In this document: positions 1 to 11,600 of the stretch, piece by piece
Layout: every line of letters begins with the position of its first letter
Position numbering within the stretch: the first letter of the stretch is position 1
Source: Hyaloscypha bicolor E
Lineage: Eukaryota > Ascomycota > Leotiomycetes > Helotiales > Hyaloscyphaceae
Direction: 5' to 3'
Assembly: GCF_002865645.1 (NCBI RefSeq)
Contig: NW_020194691.1
Location: 1,302,001-1,366,000 of the forward strand
DNA length: 64,000 nt
Program-made: the position numbers and the translations under genes
Notes under the pieces: generated by a model
The model's database searches: none
What the model saw: only the letters and a program-made list of their open reading frames with translations
What the model was told of the DNA's origin: nothing

Positions 1-1538
1 ATTCTGCTGACGAGTGGGAATCACTTCGTCGTTCTCTTGAGACTTGTAGGCGAGTCAATTCGGGTGGCAGGCTCACCAAAATCTCGCTTTTGACGGCCCT
101 GCGAGAACTGCAAGGTCGAGATTTCATCGCTCTTTATATTACAGAGCAAAATGCCGCCCTCATCATCCGACTACAAGAAGAGTAAGTTGCATATCATTAT
201 CTACTAGCCCCCCTCCCCCTTTGGCCCTGACTAATGTTTTCCTCTTCTACTAGTGGTGATTCGGTTTTATTCGAGGCATTTGAAGCTTCCCCTCTGTCCG
301 AAGATGTGCTTGCTTCCAAGAACGCCCTACAGTGGGACTTCCCTGGTTCCGCCGTCGCGATTCCAATCTCCGAATACGAAAAGACCTCGTTCCAAGATGA
401 GCTGGCGACATTCCTGGAGAGGGCAAGCACCGAGTCGATCAAAAGATTCGCTGCGCATACGAACAAAGCTGGATCCTTCGCATTTGAGAGCCGGGATACT
501 GTCGACCCCGCGCTCATCACACAGATGCTGATGACACTACTGGAAGTCAATGGCAGCCGAGCATTTCCTCCACTACTTCAAAAACGCGTACGGGATGATG
601 TTTGCTGGAGCGACGGAGGCGAAAAGCCCTGGAGACGATGCCCTTTCTGGCTGGTGCTTCGCGTCGCCGTGCACAGACACCTGTCCATTACCCTTGGTGG
701 TGACGTTGGAAGAATACAATACAAATTTCTGATTTGCCTCGTCCTCTCACGCTTTCTTGACGAGTGCCTTGGTCAGATAGGCCTTGATCTCGCGGTCTTT
801 CTGAAAACCAAGCTGTGCCGCCGTCTTGTCAAACTTGAGGTTGACAAAGAAAGAGCCCCAGCCAACCTCTCCATTCATTACGAATACTGGTTCACGGCTC
901 TTGGGCCAGACTTCCGCAGATATACCAACACTGCTGCAGAACAGATTAGTGTGGCTTGGGAACCCTTTAAGAAGCGTATACAGCGCCCCATCCTCACCCT
1001 GCCAAAATATGCCGACCCACGGCACCTTCTCTTATCGCTGCCCAGCAGCAAAGATTATATCCAGCGAGTTCTAAACGAGCCTTTTTATCGATATACTGCA
1101 CCTCCGTTTGTTTCTCTCTACAAGCTGCCGCAGGATTATCAACTCTCCTCCACAGTTCCAAAACCTGGGACAGCCTTCGCTAATCGATATTTCAGACTCT
1201 CTGAGATCGAGACCGAGATCGAGCTTAGAGAATCGTTCGATGTGTCCGCCCTGGCCACGGATATTCTCTGTGAGCAACGTTGCATAGAGCTTGCTACGGA
1301 GATTGAGAATTATCTAAGCACTGTTGGGGATGCTTACGATAGCAACCCCGAGCAGAAGAGTGTTATGCTCATCACGGTCATGGAACTTTGGGTAGGAATG
1401 GACGCATGTGCTGCAAAGATGTTCAGTTTGCTGAAGGACTATAATCCAGGTATTCCCTCTGATATTTTGGACGACCTGCAGATAGCTCGCCTTAAAGATA
1501 TTCAGCGTATTCACATGATCCGAGAATATCTATCATAG
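1..1538 (+). pseudogene. 5' fragment of a giant DUF6606/DUF3638-family gene, interrupted by an insertion
   Basis: Coding runs in from before the window (first full codon at 3), to 181, intron 182-253, then 254-1538. The ~487 visible residues match my memory of the N-terminal DUF6606 region of the very large (~3,100-3,200 aa) fungal DUF3638/DUF3645 proteins: the blocks ending TEQNAALIIR, LFEAFEASPLSEDVLASK, ALQWDFPG, ESIKRFAA and DPALITQMLMTLLE are typical. The frame stops at a TAG just after the residues REYLS. The next expected block of the same protein (starting RHAACKGS) only appears at 5696, so the stop is made by inserted DNA rather than a natural C-terminus. Family function is unknown. 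A shortened N-terminal protein could still be made, which I cannot judge. Confidence in family is good; calling it a pseudogene is inference from the interruption. Confidence 0.75.
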
Positions 1539-1593
1539 CGACGTCGCATCTTGTGAAGAGGGCGAATATCCCACACTTTCTTCATTTCATTAT

Positions 1594-1609
1594 GGGGGGC
1601 AAGCCCCCC
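1594..1609. repeat. Perfect GC hairpin near the left end of the element
   Basis: GGGGGGCAAGCCCCCC forms a 7-bp stem with a 2-nt loop and is followed at once by another C-run (AAACCCCCCGGG). It lies ~55 bp inside the left boundary of the inserted element. It could be a structural end signal or a chance G-rich palindrome; its function is not known to me. Confidence 0.5.
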
Positions 1610-1946
1610 AAACCCCCCGGGCCTCGCTGCGCTCGAAAAAATCTCACTTTTGGCACCACCACCACACCAGAAAGGCCCGCCACCACGGCAGTGGCCCCCG
1701 GAGGGCCAGCGGAGCGTCACCAACGCCCTTTTGCCTCGCCTATATTAGTCTCGAGCTCCCCGCTCCTTCAGCTGTTTCCCACGAGAACACCACCTCTAGA
1801 GTCATGATAGAATCCGATCGACGACAGCACTGAGGAGATTTGGTCCGCAAAGACGTTAAACTACGATGACAATACCCAGCGCGGGGAGGTCGCGTCCTCG
1901 AAAAGCTGGAAGAGTACCATTGCGTTCCTCGTACTACTTAATTACC

Positions 1947-2161
1947 AAAGTGAAACTTTTAGTACCAGCGCCCTCTACGGCAGTACCACAGCCCCACGTG
2001 ACGCTCCAAGGGCCACGAGAGACAGAAAGCCCCTTTTCTCGAGATGGATGAGAGCAAAGCCATCTACGGTAGATGGAGAGAATCGTATTGATTTCAGGCT
2101 ACGATTCCCGAGCTACAGGTTAGGTTCGCTGGCATAGTGTCGCGACTTTGAAAAGTACTTT
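1947..2161. repeat. AAAGT/ACTTT motifs upstream of the recombinase gene
   Basis: A perfect palindrome AAAGTACTTT lies at 2152-2161. A spaced form, AAAGT-GAA-ACTTT, lies at 1947-1959. Both sit in the ~900 bp non-coding leader before the recombinase start codon at 2461. The same palindrome recurs inside the gene. They may be binding sites for the element's own protein (inference). Confidence 0.5.
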
Positions 2162-2460
2162 CAGATTAGAGCTCATTAATGCGTTTGAAAGGAGAGATGC
2201 ACTGGCACCTTCGAATCGATCGTGCCGATTCGCATAGGTGGTAGGTGGTGCGTCGTGGGGTCGCTCCTTCCTCGTCGGGCTTCACGTTTGCGACTGCACC
2301 TTTTACCTGCTTCGTCGCTTGCTTCTTCAATCCCCAACCCAACCTTTTCTCTCTCCTTACAACATCTCGTCTCAAGGCATCAAAGCTTGCGATCTTCGCG
2401 TTGTCGCGCGATACTTCCCTTCACCATCGTCACCACCTCCTCCTGATTCTCGGCGAAGAG

Positions 2461-5405
2461 ATGGAGGCCCTAGCGGATCAGTTCCTCAATCTCCCCGAGG
2501 GTTATGACTCTGATGGAGCAGCCTCGGAGGATGAGCAGCCTATCGCCTTCAGGCAGGGAATGCGCCAGATCAGGGTCATCTTCGAGAACGCATTGGAGAA
2601 TAGGACGACGTCCAAGAAAGCCTTGAAGAATCACCGTCCAATTTCAGCAGCTCCCGGCACGCAAGAGCACAGAGAACGCTGGTATAACATCTTCATGGCC
2701 TTCTTCAAGACCCTCAATCTTCCGTAAGTCCTTTTCTCGAGACCTACCCTGCCTGGGACGGGACACCAGCTGACTTCTATCCCTTCGCTTAGACCAGCAG
2801 CAAAACCTCATGCTGACCATGTTTACCGCTTTATGGACGTCGCAGCCCGGACCCTCATCAAGAGCTCAATCGGCAATAAGGATCTCCCTTCACTATCCAC
2901 GCTCCAAACAGGCCTGCGGTACGTGCTGGGTATGCTTGTTGAGATACACGGCTTCACCGCCACCAAGCAAGACTCCAAGCGAATGGAGTCGCTCTTTAAC
3001 AAGTTGGTCAAGGACAAAGTACTTTTCAAGGGCAAGTGGAGGAAGCCCAATCGCGTAGGCTTCCAGACAATCCTGTATCTGGTTGATGCATGGATGAGCT
3101 CGGGTTTGAAGGATGGTGTTCTGTCTTGGGACGTCCACATCTCCAAACAGCTCAGCATCGTCCTCATTGGATCCTTTGGTTCTCGCTGTGGGGACGTGGT
3201 CCGCTCGAGAATGTATGCCGGCATGCAGTGCTTGTGCTATAAAGACCTCGCTCTCTCCTTCTCTGGTGGTGATGATACCCAGGACTTGATCTTGAATGTT
3301 ACCCTGCGTTTCGTCAAGGGTTACAAGTAAGTCCGACAAATCCTCTCGGATCGGCAGTACCGATTTACTGACTTGATGCAGGGATATGGACAACGTCGAT
3401 CGTTGCTTTCGAGTCGATGCGCTTCACAGCAACGCCCACAATGCCACGTGTGCCGTGAAGATGCTGCTCATTCAAGCTCTCCGAGTTGGTGCTGTTGCAG
3501 CAAAGTCTTGGTCGGAGCTCAAGGCGCAGACACTTGGCCGTGCCGACAAAACCGTTCAATGGACCACACCAGATCATCCTGTCATTCCAGCCCTGATAGG
3601 ACACAATGCATTTCTTGACCTTGCCAAACCTGCTAGTGTTCAGCAGCCGCTGAGAAACATTCACGCGATGGCGTTGAAGGCCCAGTTCGTCAACAAGTTC
3701 CGTGTCCATGACCTTCGTCATGGAGTACTCGCTGATTTGGCGCACCTTGACGACCAAAGCAAGATCCGTGGACATGCTAGTATGGCATCTGCTGCTTCAG
3801 TTGGGCATAGAATGTCTACTTTCATGGCAGACACAACCGAGTCTTACATTGGTGGAAGCGATGCCTCGACGTGGACCTTACGTGCCGAATCGTCATGGAC
3901 TGACTCGAGAAGACCAAAGATCAGCCAGGTGCCTTTCATATCTAGGCCAATTCCCCTAGATGAGGCGGTGAACTATTGCCAAAGTATGAAGTGGGATCAT
4001 CTGGACAAAGCAAAGATCAAACGAGCGCGTTATGACTTGCGCGTCCGACAAGAGGAGGAATGGAGAGCCACGTGCCGCACTGATGCAGCACCCTTTGTGG
4101 CAGCACCCTCTGCAGCTTCGAATCCTGGTAAGACTACCCCTTCCTCAAAAGTACTTTCGGCTAAGATCATTGCCAGCCTTGCAACCCCTTGCTCCCAAAG
4201 ACATCAACGCCAAAATCGCCACAAGAGCCTCTTCCGACGATGACAAGATCGACCCCTCCCTGCTTGCGCTGTCAGTCCCTGGAAAAGTACTTTTACAGTC
4301 GACGCCGTCCATCCCAGTCACCGAATCGGCAGCCCCGATCCTCGATGCCCTCTACCAGCCCTGGTCGGATCCCGACAAGGTCGAATCCGAAAAGGCCTTG
4401 AATGAAGAGGAGGCTGACAACGCTCAACACTTGATAGGCCTGATTCTTGGCTCCTCCGAGGATGGGCAGTCTGCGACGACAGAAGATCTTGCAACTGCTG
4501 AGGAGGCCGAAGAGGCCGAATTTCTTGACGCTCTTGAGGATTCCCCAGCACAATATGCCACGGACGATCCCATTCACGCCAACGCCGACGAGTTCATAAA
4601 GTACTTTTCAAGCATGAATGTTACCAAGCACACGGTTCTCTGGGGCTTGAGCGAGAGCAAGTTCAATGAAAAGGTCGAGCAATATCTCCCCTGCGGTAAC
4701 AGCAGGGATCGGCCCACTCGCTTCGTCTTCTCATGCCCCAATCGTATATATGGTTGCCCTTACACTTCGTCGTATGGACTTCAAGTCGGTCGCCACCACG
4801 CTATCTGTACGAAAACATCGGCGGAGGTCACGCTGGCTTCGGAAAAACCAGCAACTCGTTCCTTCAAATGTAGAAAGGAAGGCTGCGCAGAGGAGTTCGC
4901 ATCGGTAGCCATACGATACATTCACGAGCGAGAGCATAGTTGGACGAGGAAGCAATGCGATCTCGGCTGCACAGATGGTGCCTGGTTTGACCAATACGTC
5001 CAGTGGCAGAGGCACAGGGACCGCTATCATGATGATAGGTGGGATGTGACGACAACTTGTTCTTTTCCCGGCTGTACTCGGACTGACCCTTTCGCGGCCC
5101 AATCCGATTTGGTGAGTCATCTGAGATGGGTTCACAAGCTGGAAGTGACTGCGACGAAGCAGTATTTACCACCAAAGCCCTCGCTGCCAAAATGGGGAAA
5201 GAGGCCCTGTCCGTTCCCGGACTGTGTGCGGGCTGCCCCAGGAGCAGCTGAGTTCCCTAGTGTACAAATAATGAGCCATCTCATGGGAAGGAGGGGAAAC
5301 TGTCACGGTATGTCCGAAGAGAGGGCTGCAGAGGTGGTCAAGGGCGTCATAATGGGAAAGAGTATCGAGGAAATTATCGAGGAAATGGACACTGTCGATT
5401 CTTGA
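2461..5405 (+). CDS. Tyrosine recombinase with C-terminal zinc-finger array (Crypton/DUF3435-like)
   Basis: Exons 2461-2723, 2793-3326, 3382-4127 and 4177-5405 give 923 residues; all introns are GT-AG and keep frame. The catalytic set of a tyrosine recombinase is readable: Arg219 in GSRCGDVV, His375 and Arg378 in VHDLRHG, His408 in VGHR, and the likely nucleophile Tyr421 in ESYIGG. These enzymes cut and rejoin DNA through a 3'-phosphotyrosine. After an acidic, low-complexity middle (~residues 520-670), four to five C2H2-like fingers follow at ~700-900, for example Cys746/Cys751 with paired histidines in an IHEREH context. The start was chosen at the Met before EALADQFLNL; the frame is open further upstream (ATG at 2245) but that part looks like leader. 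This is the only gene in the inserted element and presumably mobilises it. The catalytic residues look intact. The exact recombinase subfamily is uncertain. Confidence 0.75.
3016..4607. repeat. Four AAAGTACTTT palindromes within the recombinase gene
   Basis: Copies at 3016-3025 (exon 2), 4148-4157 (inside the 49-nt intron 4128-4176), 4284-4293 (core of a perfect 12-bp palindrome AAAAGTACTTTT) and 4598-4607 (exon 4). Copies occur both in coding sequence, in two different reading phases, and in an intron, so they are not explained by a repeated protein motif. Confidence 0.6.
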
Positions 5406-5605
5406 CTGGCTGGGAGATGCTAGTATGGGGTGTCGTTTATTGCTACTCACTGTTGCGACTGCTGCTTTGCCAAGATGAGCATCATTTGGAGGAAATGGAC
5501 ACCGTCGATTCTTGGCTGGCTGGGAGATGCTAATATGGGGTGTGTTTATTGCTACTCACTGTTGCGACTGCTACTTGGCCAAGATGAGCATCATTTGCTA
5601 GAAAT
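5381..5605 (+). repeat. 110-bp tandem duplication across the recombinase stop codon
   Basis: Unit 1 begins at 5381 and unit 2 at 5491; both start GGAAATGGAC and continue through GGCTGGGAGATGCTA and a shared tail, with a few substitutions. Unit 1 contains the last codons and the TGA stop of the recombinase gene. In unit 2 the matching TGA reads TGG. A short start of a third unit follows near 5598. The duplication lies just inside the right end of the element. Confidence 0.8.
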
Positions 5606-5695
5606 TATGCGGCCCGTGTATTTCAATTGGAATTATGACCTGCTCTCATTCTCGAGGCATTCCAAAGAGGAGACTTTAATACTATTCCTGTTTCC

Positions 5696-8600
5696 AGACA
5701 TGCGGCTTGCAAGGGTTCTCGGATGACTATCTTCAACGACCCAGGAAAAGGTTGCTTTGGAGAACGCTATTACACCGAGTCTGACGATTCTTCAAGGCTG
5801 CAAACCCTTCACCAACAAATTGAAACCGCAGCCGAACAAGCCCGCACGGCCAAAGAGCAAGAATGGCAAGAAAAGACCTTGGAGTAAGGACAATCTTTCC
5901 CTCAATTTCATTTATTCCTACTCCTGCTACACTATCCGAGGCTATATCATATGCATAACAGAGTCCATGATGGACTACCACATTGACTTTCAATGGCTTC
6001 GCCAGATCTCTCTCATCAGAGTCGATGATGAACTCAGACACTACGAGCACAGGAAATACTGACTTGAAAACCATTTTAGGTTTAAGAAACTCGTCCAAGA
6101 GGCATCCGAAGCCTCCTGTGTCATCATCACTAATGAATTCCTAGTCAAGACTCATGACGACAGACATTGCACAAAGTGTTACCTGGATCGCAAAGTTCGA
6201 CGATTTAGAATGGACGCGCATGAACACCCATTGCCGGCAGATCCTATACACGCCAAAACGGTGGTATTTGAACTCAGCTGTCCTAATGCTTTCGCTGCAT
6301 ACCGGGACTGCTCTTGGCAGATAATCAGCAGTCTGGCGTTTCCAACAGCACAAGTACCGGCTTTCGAGCCTCGAGTTCTACTTGGAGATTATTCTGAGCT
6401 CAAACCCTACATACAGTCAAGGTATGCAAATATCTCTTTTACAGAGTATGATTGACATTGCATATCTAGCTTCGGCTATAGCAATTTGTGGACCATGGTC
6501 TGGCTTGGATTTTCAAAACCAAATGCCGGGCTTGATTATAAACATAGTTCCAATGTCTGGGATTGATTCTTGACATTTAAGTCTAACTTTATTGAGGCCT
6601 TCCAAGCTCTCTCTAGCGTCAACAACAAAATCGTTCTTGACAACACATTATGCAAGCCCCCGATTTCCCGTCGGTGTCGAAGACATTTGTCTCCCAAACG
6701 GCCTCAAACTTGGGTACTTTGATACGCGGCTGAAGATCTGGCCAGCTCGACTACCACAGACACAAAAAGCCACATTTGCGCACCACTGCCAGTTCGCCAT
6801 GCCAGCAAATTCGCCATTCTCGTCTTTGAACATCTCAACCGACTTTGCTATGGATTTGAAGGGGCCTTCGTCGTACGAAATCGTTGCTAGCCAAAGCAGG
6901 TGTCCTTCTGGGCTCAACATCCATGAATACATGTCGTTTCAAACCCTTTTCTCTGGAAAATCTCGACGATGGCCTCAGATTTTGGTTGAACTTGGGTCTT
7001 CCAATCTGAACTTTAGTACGGAAGCGACGACGACGTTGATGACTTTCCTAGCACTACAAATAGGACCTGGAGATAAAGAGGATCCTCTTGGGGTTGTTCA
7101 TGGAGTCTTCCGAGATGAGGCCTTTTGTAAGAGGCTTGTGGATCAGCTTGGCCAGCGCCTGGACGGGATCTCGTCCAACTGGCGCGAAACAAATTGCATG
7201 GAGACCTTGATCACTATTGCACATCGGCTGTTTGAGCTTGGCGATTCCGTTTCTGCGGATGCTGTCAAGCTGCTTGAAAAAGCCCGCGCAATCACCTCTA
7301 ATTGGATTTCTGCGTTGCGATCGGAGATCCAGACTGCAACAGATGCAGAAACCTCCCGAAGATGCTCCCGGTATGCATTTTGGGCCGCTTTACTTTGCAG
7401 ACGGACGTTTACCTTATACGGAGATCAGCCAAGATTGCCGCCCACAGCACTTCGGAGTTTCATTGAGTGCTCTGTCTCTTTGCAAGATAACATGGTCAGC
7501 AATCCTGCTATGCTACCTTTGGCTTTGAAAAACGCTTTGATCCGCGACTTCAAAATGGTCCACCAGATGAGATTCACCCTCAGGTATTCTCTTGAATCCA
7601 GTGAAGACAGCCTGATATCGTCGATCACTACTATCTGGCCAGATGTTGGAGGAATCCAATCAAGGAAGTTCTCTCGATTCGAATTTCTTCCAGATCCAGA
7701 CCAATGGTGGGTCCAGGTCATTATTGACGCCACTTCCCAAACTACGCAGCAGACTGTGCATTTCCACCTACTGGAAGGACATCTGCTCGTCATGGGGAAA
7801 CCTATTGGCAAATTACCACCAGAATGGAGAACAGCAGTGGTTCTACAGCAGCTCTTTGGCAATCAGGCCTTGCTGACATATCCTTCATCTCTCCCTGGCA
7901 TGACCTACATGCTCGCCATCATGATGAACGGCCACCAGATTCATCTTGGATTCCGCAACGGGGAGGTATTTGTTAGGGCACGCGTGCATGATACTGTTTT
8001 AGAGCTGATCCCGCCACAAGTGTTTGGGACTCTGGATCATTTCGATTTACCTGCATCGTTAGTCGACAATTGTGTGCATTGGCTGGATCTAAGGACCCGA
8101 ATTATTGAGATTAGGCAGCCACCAAACATATGGACGTCGAAGCAAAGCAACTGGCTCCTCAATTTTAGTGCTGGCTACGCAACGCGCCGCACTTCTACTC
8201 TAGTCGATCCGCACTCTCCGTTGTTCCAACGTATTGCACGCACTTTTGAGCACTTCGAAAGCCGTCGACACTTAACGGCATTCCAGCCAGGCCGGGGTAA
8301 ATTGACTGTCGAGCTGCGGCGCTTAGAGCTCTCATTCTTTGTGAATGGAAAAAACCTGTTTGAGTCTCCTCAATTGAGATCCGAGATCGATCCCAACCAA
8401 GACGCTGGTACGTGGTACGGACTGAGTTCCAAGCTCGTCCTGAGAGAAGTGGCGAAAGTGCGTGATCCAGTCACCCATTACTTGTCTTCAGTTCCACAGC
8501 GTCAAAGGAGTATTTTGGTGCCTATGGGAGAAATCAGGTATGGTCGTAACGGTCAGCATATTTCACTCTTTGTTGCGAATGATGGCGATTATGCGAAATT

Positions 8601-11600
8601 CACGATCAATGATGTTCTTGGACGTCTTGATTGTCCAGCTGAACCCCGACTTCTGTACTTGAAAGCCATGTATCATGCGTACACGTCATTTGTGCTCCCA
8701 GATCCTCTAATAGGCCGTACTGGGACCGAAGAGGCTTTGCATTGCCTGAAATCGGGATACTGCCAGCCGTGGACTCCCGTCACGACTGGACCCTACCGAG
8801 GACTGCAATTGATTGCGAGGCTGACTCCTCGGCGAGAATACTACCCGAAGGATATGGAAGTAATGCAAACGACTTTCTGGGACCCTCATCTGACAACAGT
8901 TATCCAGCATGACGGATATCGGGCCATCGTGGATGCTATCCTAGAGAAGTCAAAACAGCTGTCTGTATTCTCTCTAGAAAAGATCCATCTGCCACCCCTG
9001 GAGCCCGTTGGTGAGACTCACCTGATTCTGCGGAGTCGTTTACGGCGCGAGTCCTACCAACGACAAAACTCTGACTCGGATGCACTACAACCAGCCGAAG
9101 ATGAGCCATATGCTGCACGAGACCGTTGGCGGGTTAGCCAAGGCCGGACTAATGTCATTGAATGTACAAATCTCATTCGCGTGTGGCCTTCAGCACTCCC
9201 AACTACTCGAGACCTAGCTGGGATTTTGCAGAACTGGCCAACCATTGGAGGCTATAAGGGATGCTTTGGGAAAGTCCTACTCACGGACCTCCTCGATGTG
9301 CAATGGGCGACGGACTGGGGATCCCTGGTCAATCTTTGCCGAGAATCCAGCTCCAAAGATGCTTATCAGCTGATGTTCTTGTTTGCCATCATGTCCTTCC
9401 GTCATGACGTGGATATGGATGTACTAAGGACCTTGATTGCTTTCACTGTGTTGCAGGATTTGAAAGTACTCAGTCCGCCAAAGTGGCCAGCTTACAGTCA
9501 GTTTCGACAGAACCAAGTCCCTCGAATTGACTACCTCTTGCAATTGATGAAGTCTTGTCTCGTTCCATATAGGGGAGATCTACGATCTACTTTTGAGTTC
9601 AATCTCAATCCAAAGCAGCGTAGGAGGCTCGAGTCTGCTGAGTTAGCACATGAGGAGCAACAAGAGGCGGACTCAAAATCGCTAGCTGAGTTTCTTCTCA
9701 AGCAGTGGCCCTGCCCTGAGCCAACAATCGAGGGACTTCCCATGTCCACACCTCTCTTGGTTAATGTGGGGAAGGCTTTGGAAGTCATCCGACCCGAGTG
9801 GCTGCGTTTGTTCCAGAACTTGGAGCATTCCGACTATGTTTCCCAAGTACAACGTGTCCTGGATTGCCATCACGCCAATCTCCGCCGCCCAGAAGAACCA
9901 CTGGTCCTTGGGTTTGGAGAGCAAGATATTTTTCAACGTTGCGACAGAGGTGGGACATTTCCAACATTACAAAAACTGCTTTCTAAGGCTATTGAAGTTA
10001 AGTCCGGATGTCTCACTTTATCTCACACATTCGAGTCGAACAGGACGAGGCCAATGCCGAACCCGAATCTGGACAATGGTAGACAACAGAAGCTTGCTCC
10101 AGCTCTGTCTCCTGAGATCCGGGAGCTTGAGACCATTATTGGGATTGTTGCCAAGTCCAGATCCGCAGTCCGGCGGCAGTATGGAGAGGATCTGTTTCAA
10201 AGTCTGAAAGCGTTACAACAGTTCAGGAGCGCTTCACAGGAGCAGCAACATAATTCAGTTAATGCAGCCAGACTAGCCGTAGAAACCTCCCAGGCTCGGT
10301 TGGACATTCAAAATCAACTGGATCGCCTTCGGAAGGCATTGGAGCGGGAAGAACCCGCTCATTGGCTGCAACAAGCTGGGCTCTGGCCGTCAATTACACC
10401 CGTCACACTCCTCGAAAACTTGCGCTCTACCTCGAGCTGCGAGTTCGGGTATGGAATAAAGAATGACCTTCTCTCCTACGCACAATCAATCACAGTATTG
10501 CAGCGACTCCTGCGGGTGGAAGATGCTCTCCAGAAGGGAAATATGCAACGGCTAATGGAAGAGCAAGAGAACCTTGGACATTCTAATTGGAAGCCACTGG
10601 ATTACCCAGATTGGCTTCTCCTTGAGATTGACTCCAATATCCTGATCCGTCCTGGTCAGGTCGACGTTACTCTTGCAACGATATCCCCGGAGTCCGGGTC
10701 TAATTCAGTGTTACAGATGAACATGGGACAGGGTAGGTTCAAATCGTTCAGTTTTCCGCGCACAATGAGCGGAGCTAAAGCCTTTGTGTAGGTAAGACAT
10801 CATGCATTATACCGATGGTTGCTGCAGTGCTTGCGGACGGTAGTAATCTTCTGAGGGTTGTTGTGCCCAAGCCCTTGCTTTTGCAGACTGCCCAATTACT
10901 GCATGCCCGCCTTGGCGGACTGCTAGGTAGAGAACTGAGGCATATTCCTTTCTCCCGCAAAACTCCGACCAGATCAGCAACAATTGAGGCGTTTCACAGA
11001 ATTCATCGGGACATTCAAAAGTCGTCAGGCATTTTGCTGGCGCTACCGGAACATCTCTTATCGTTTATGCTGTCTGGCCTACAGCGACTGTCAGATGCCC
11101 GTATACCTGAGGCGGCATCAATGATCAAGGTACAAAATTGGCTCACCAGGCGGGCGCGAGACGTGTTAGATGAATGCGACAATATCCTGGCTTTGCGTAC
11201 ACAGTTGATCTATCCGTCTGGCTCCCAGAAGACCGTTGACGGGCATCCAATTCGGTGGGAGATTGCTGAGGCTCTACTCGGCCACATTGATGGCCACCTC
11301 CACAATCTACACAAGGGCTACCCTCACAGCATCGAGGTTGTTCGGCGGGAGCAAGGTAAGAGGATCTTCTTCTCAGAAGCTGTTTGTTTTTTTTTTCTTT
11401 CAAATGAGTCCCAATAACTGGTCATTTTGAGATATTCAACGCTGACTTTCAACGGGCGGATTCCCTGTTGTATTTTTCCTTCGCAAGGATGTCGAGGATG
11501 AGCTTATCTCCCGGCTGGTTGATGATATTTACCGTGGCCGAATATCCATCCTGCCAGAGTGCTCAAAATCCGATCGGCTGTCTATTAAAAAGTTCATCTC

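Larger units (their letters stand above)
1539..5695 (+). mobile_element. Crypton-like tyrosine-recombinase element inserted in the DUF6606/DUF3638 gene
   Basis: About 4.16 kb lies exactly between two adjacent conserved blocks of one large protein: REYLS ends at ~1535 and RHAACKGS begins at 5696. The insert carries one multi-exon gene (2461-5405) for a tyrosine recombinase with zinc fingers and no DDE transposase. I found no long terminal inverted repeats. Cryptons are ~4 kb tyrosine-recombinase elements without such repeats, so size and content fit; Starship captains (DUF3435) are the other relevant group, but no cargo is present. The exact ends are not resolved: a shared CTAT at 1531-1534 and 5681-5684 is the best short direct repeat I see, but joining at it does not restore the frame. 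Other contents are a G6C hairpin near the left end, five AAAGTACTTT palindromes, and a 110-bp tandem duplication near the right end. Confidence 0.65.

Noticed and set aside
1531..5684. CTAT as the target-site direct repeat of the insertion
   Set aside because: Joining the flanks at CTAT gives 20 bases between GAA and AGA codons, which does not restore the frame, so the ends are left unresolved.
1539..5695. Inserted element as a Starship
   Set aside because: Only one gene and ~4.2 kb, with no cargo; Crypton-like size fits better. The recombinase family still needs a profile search.
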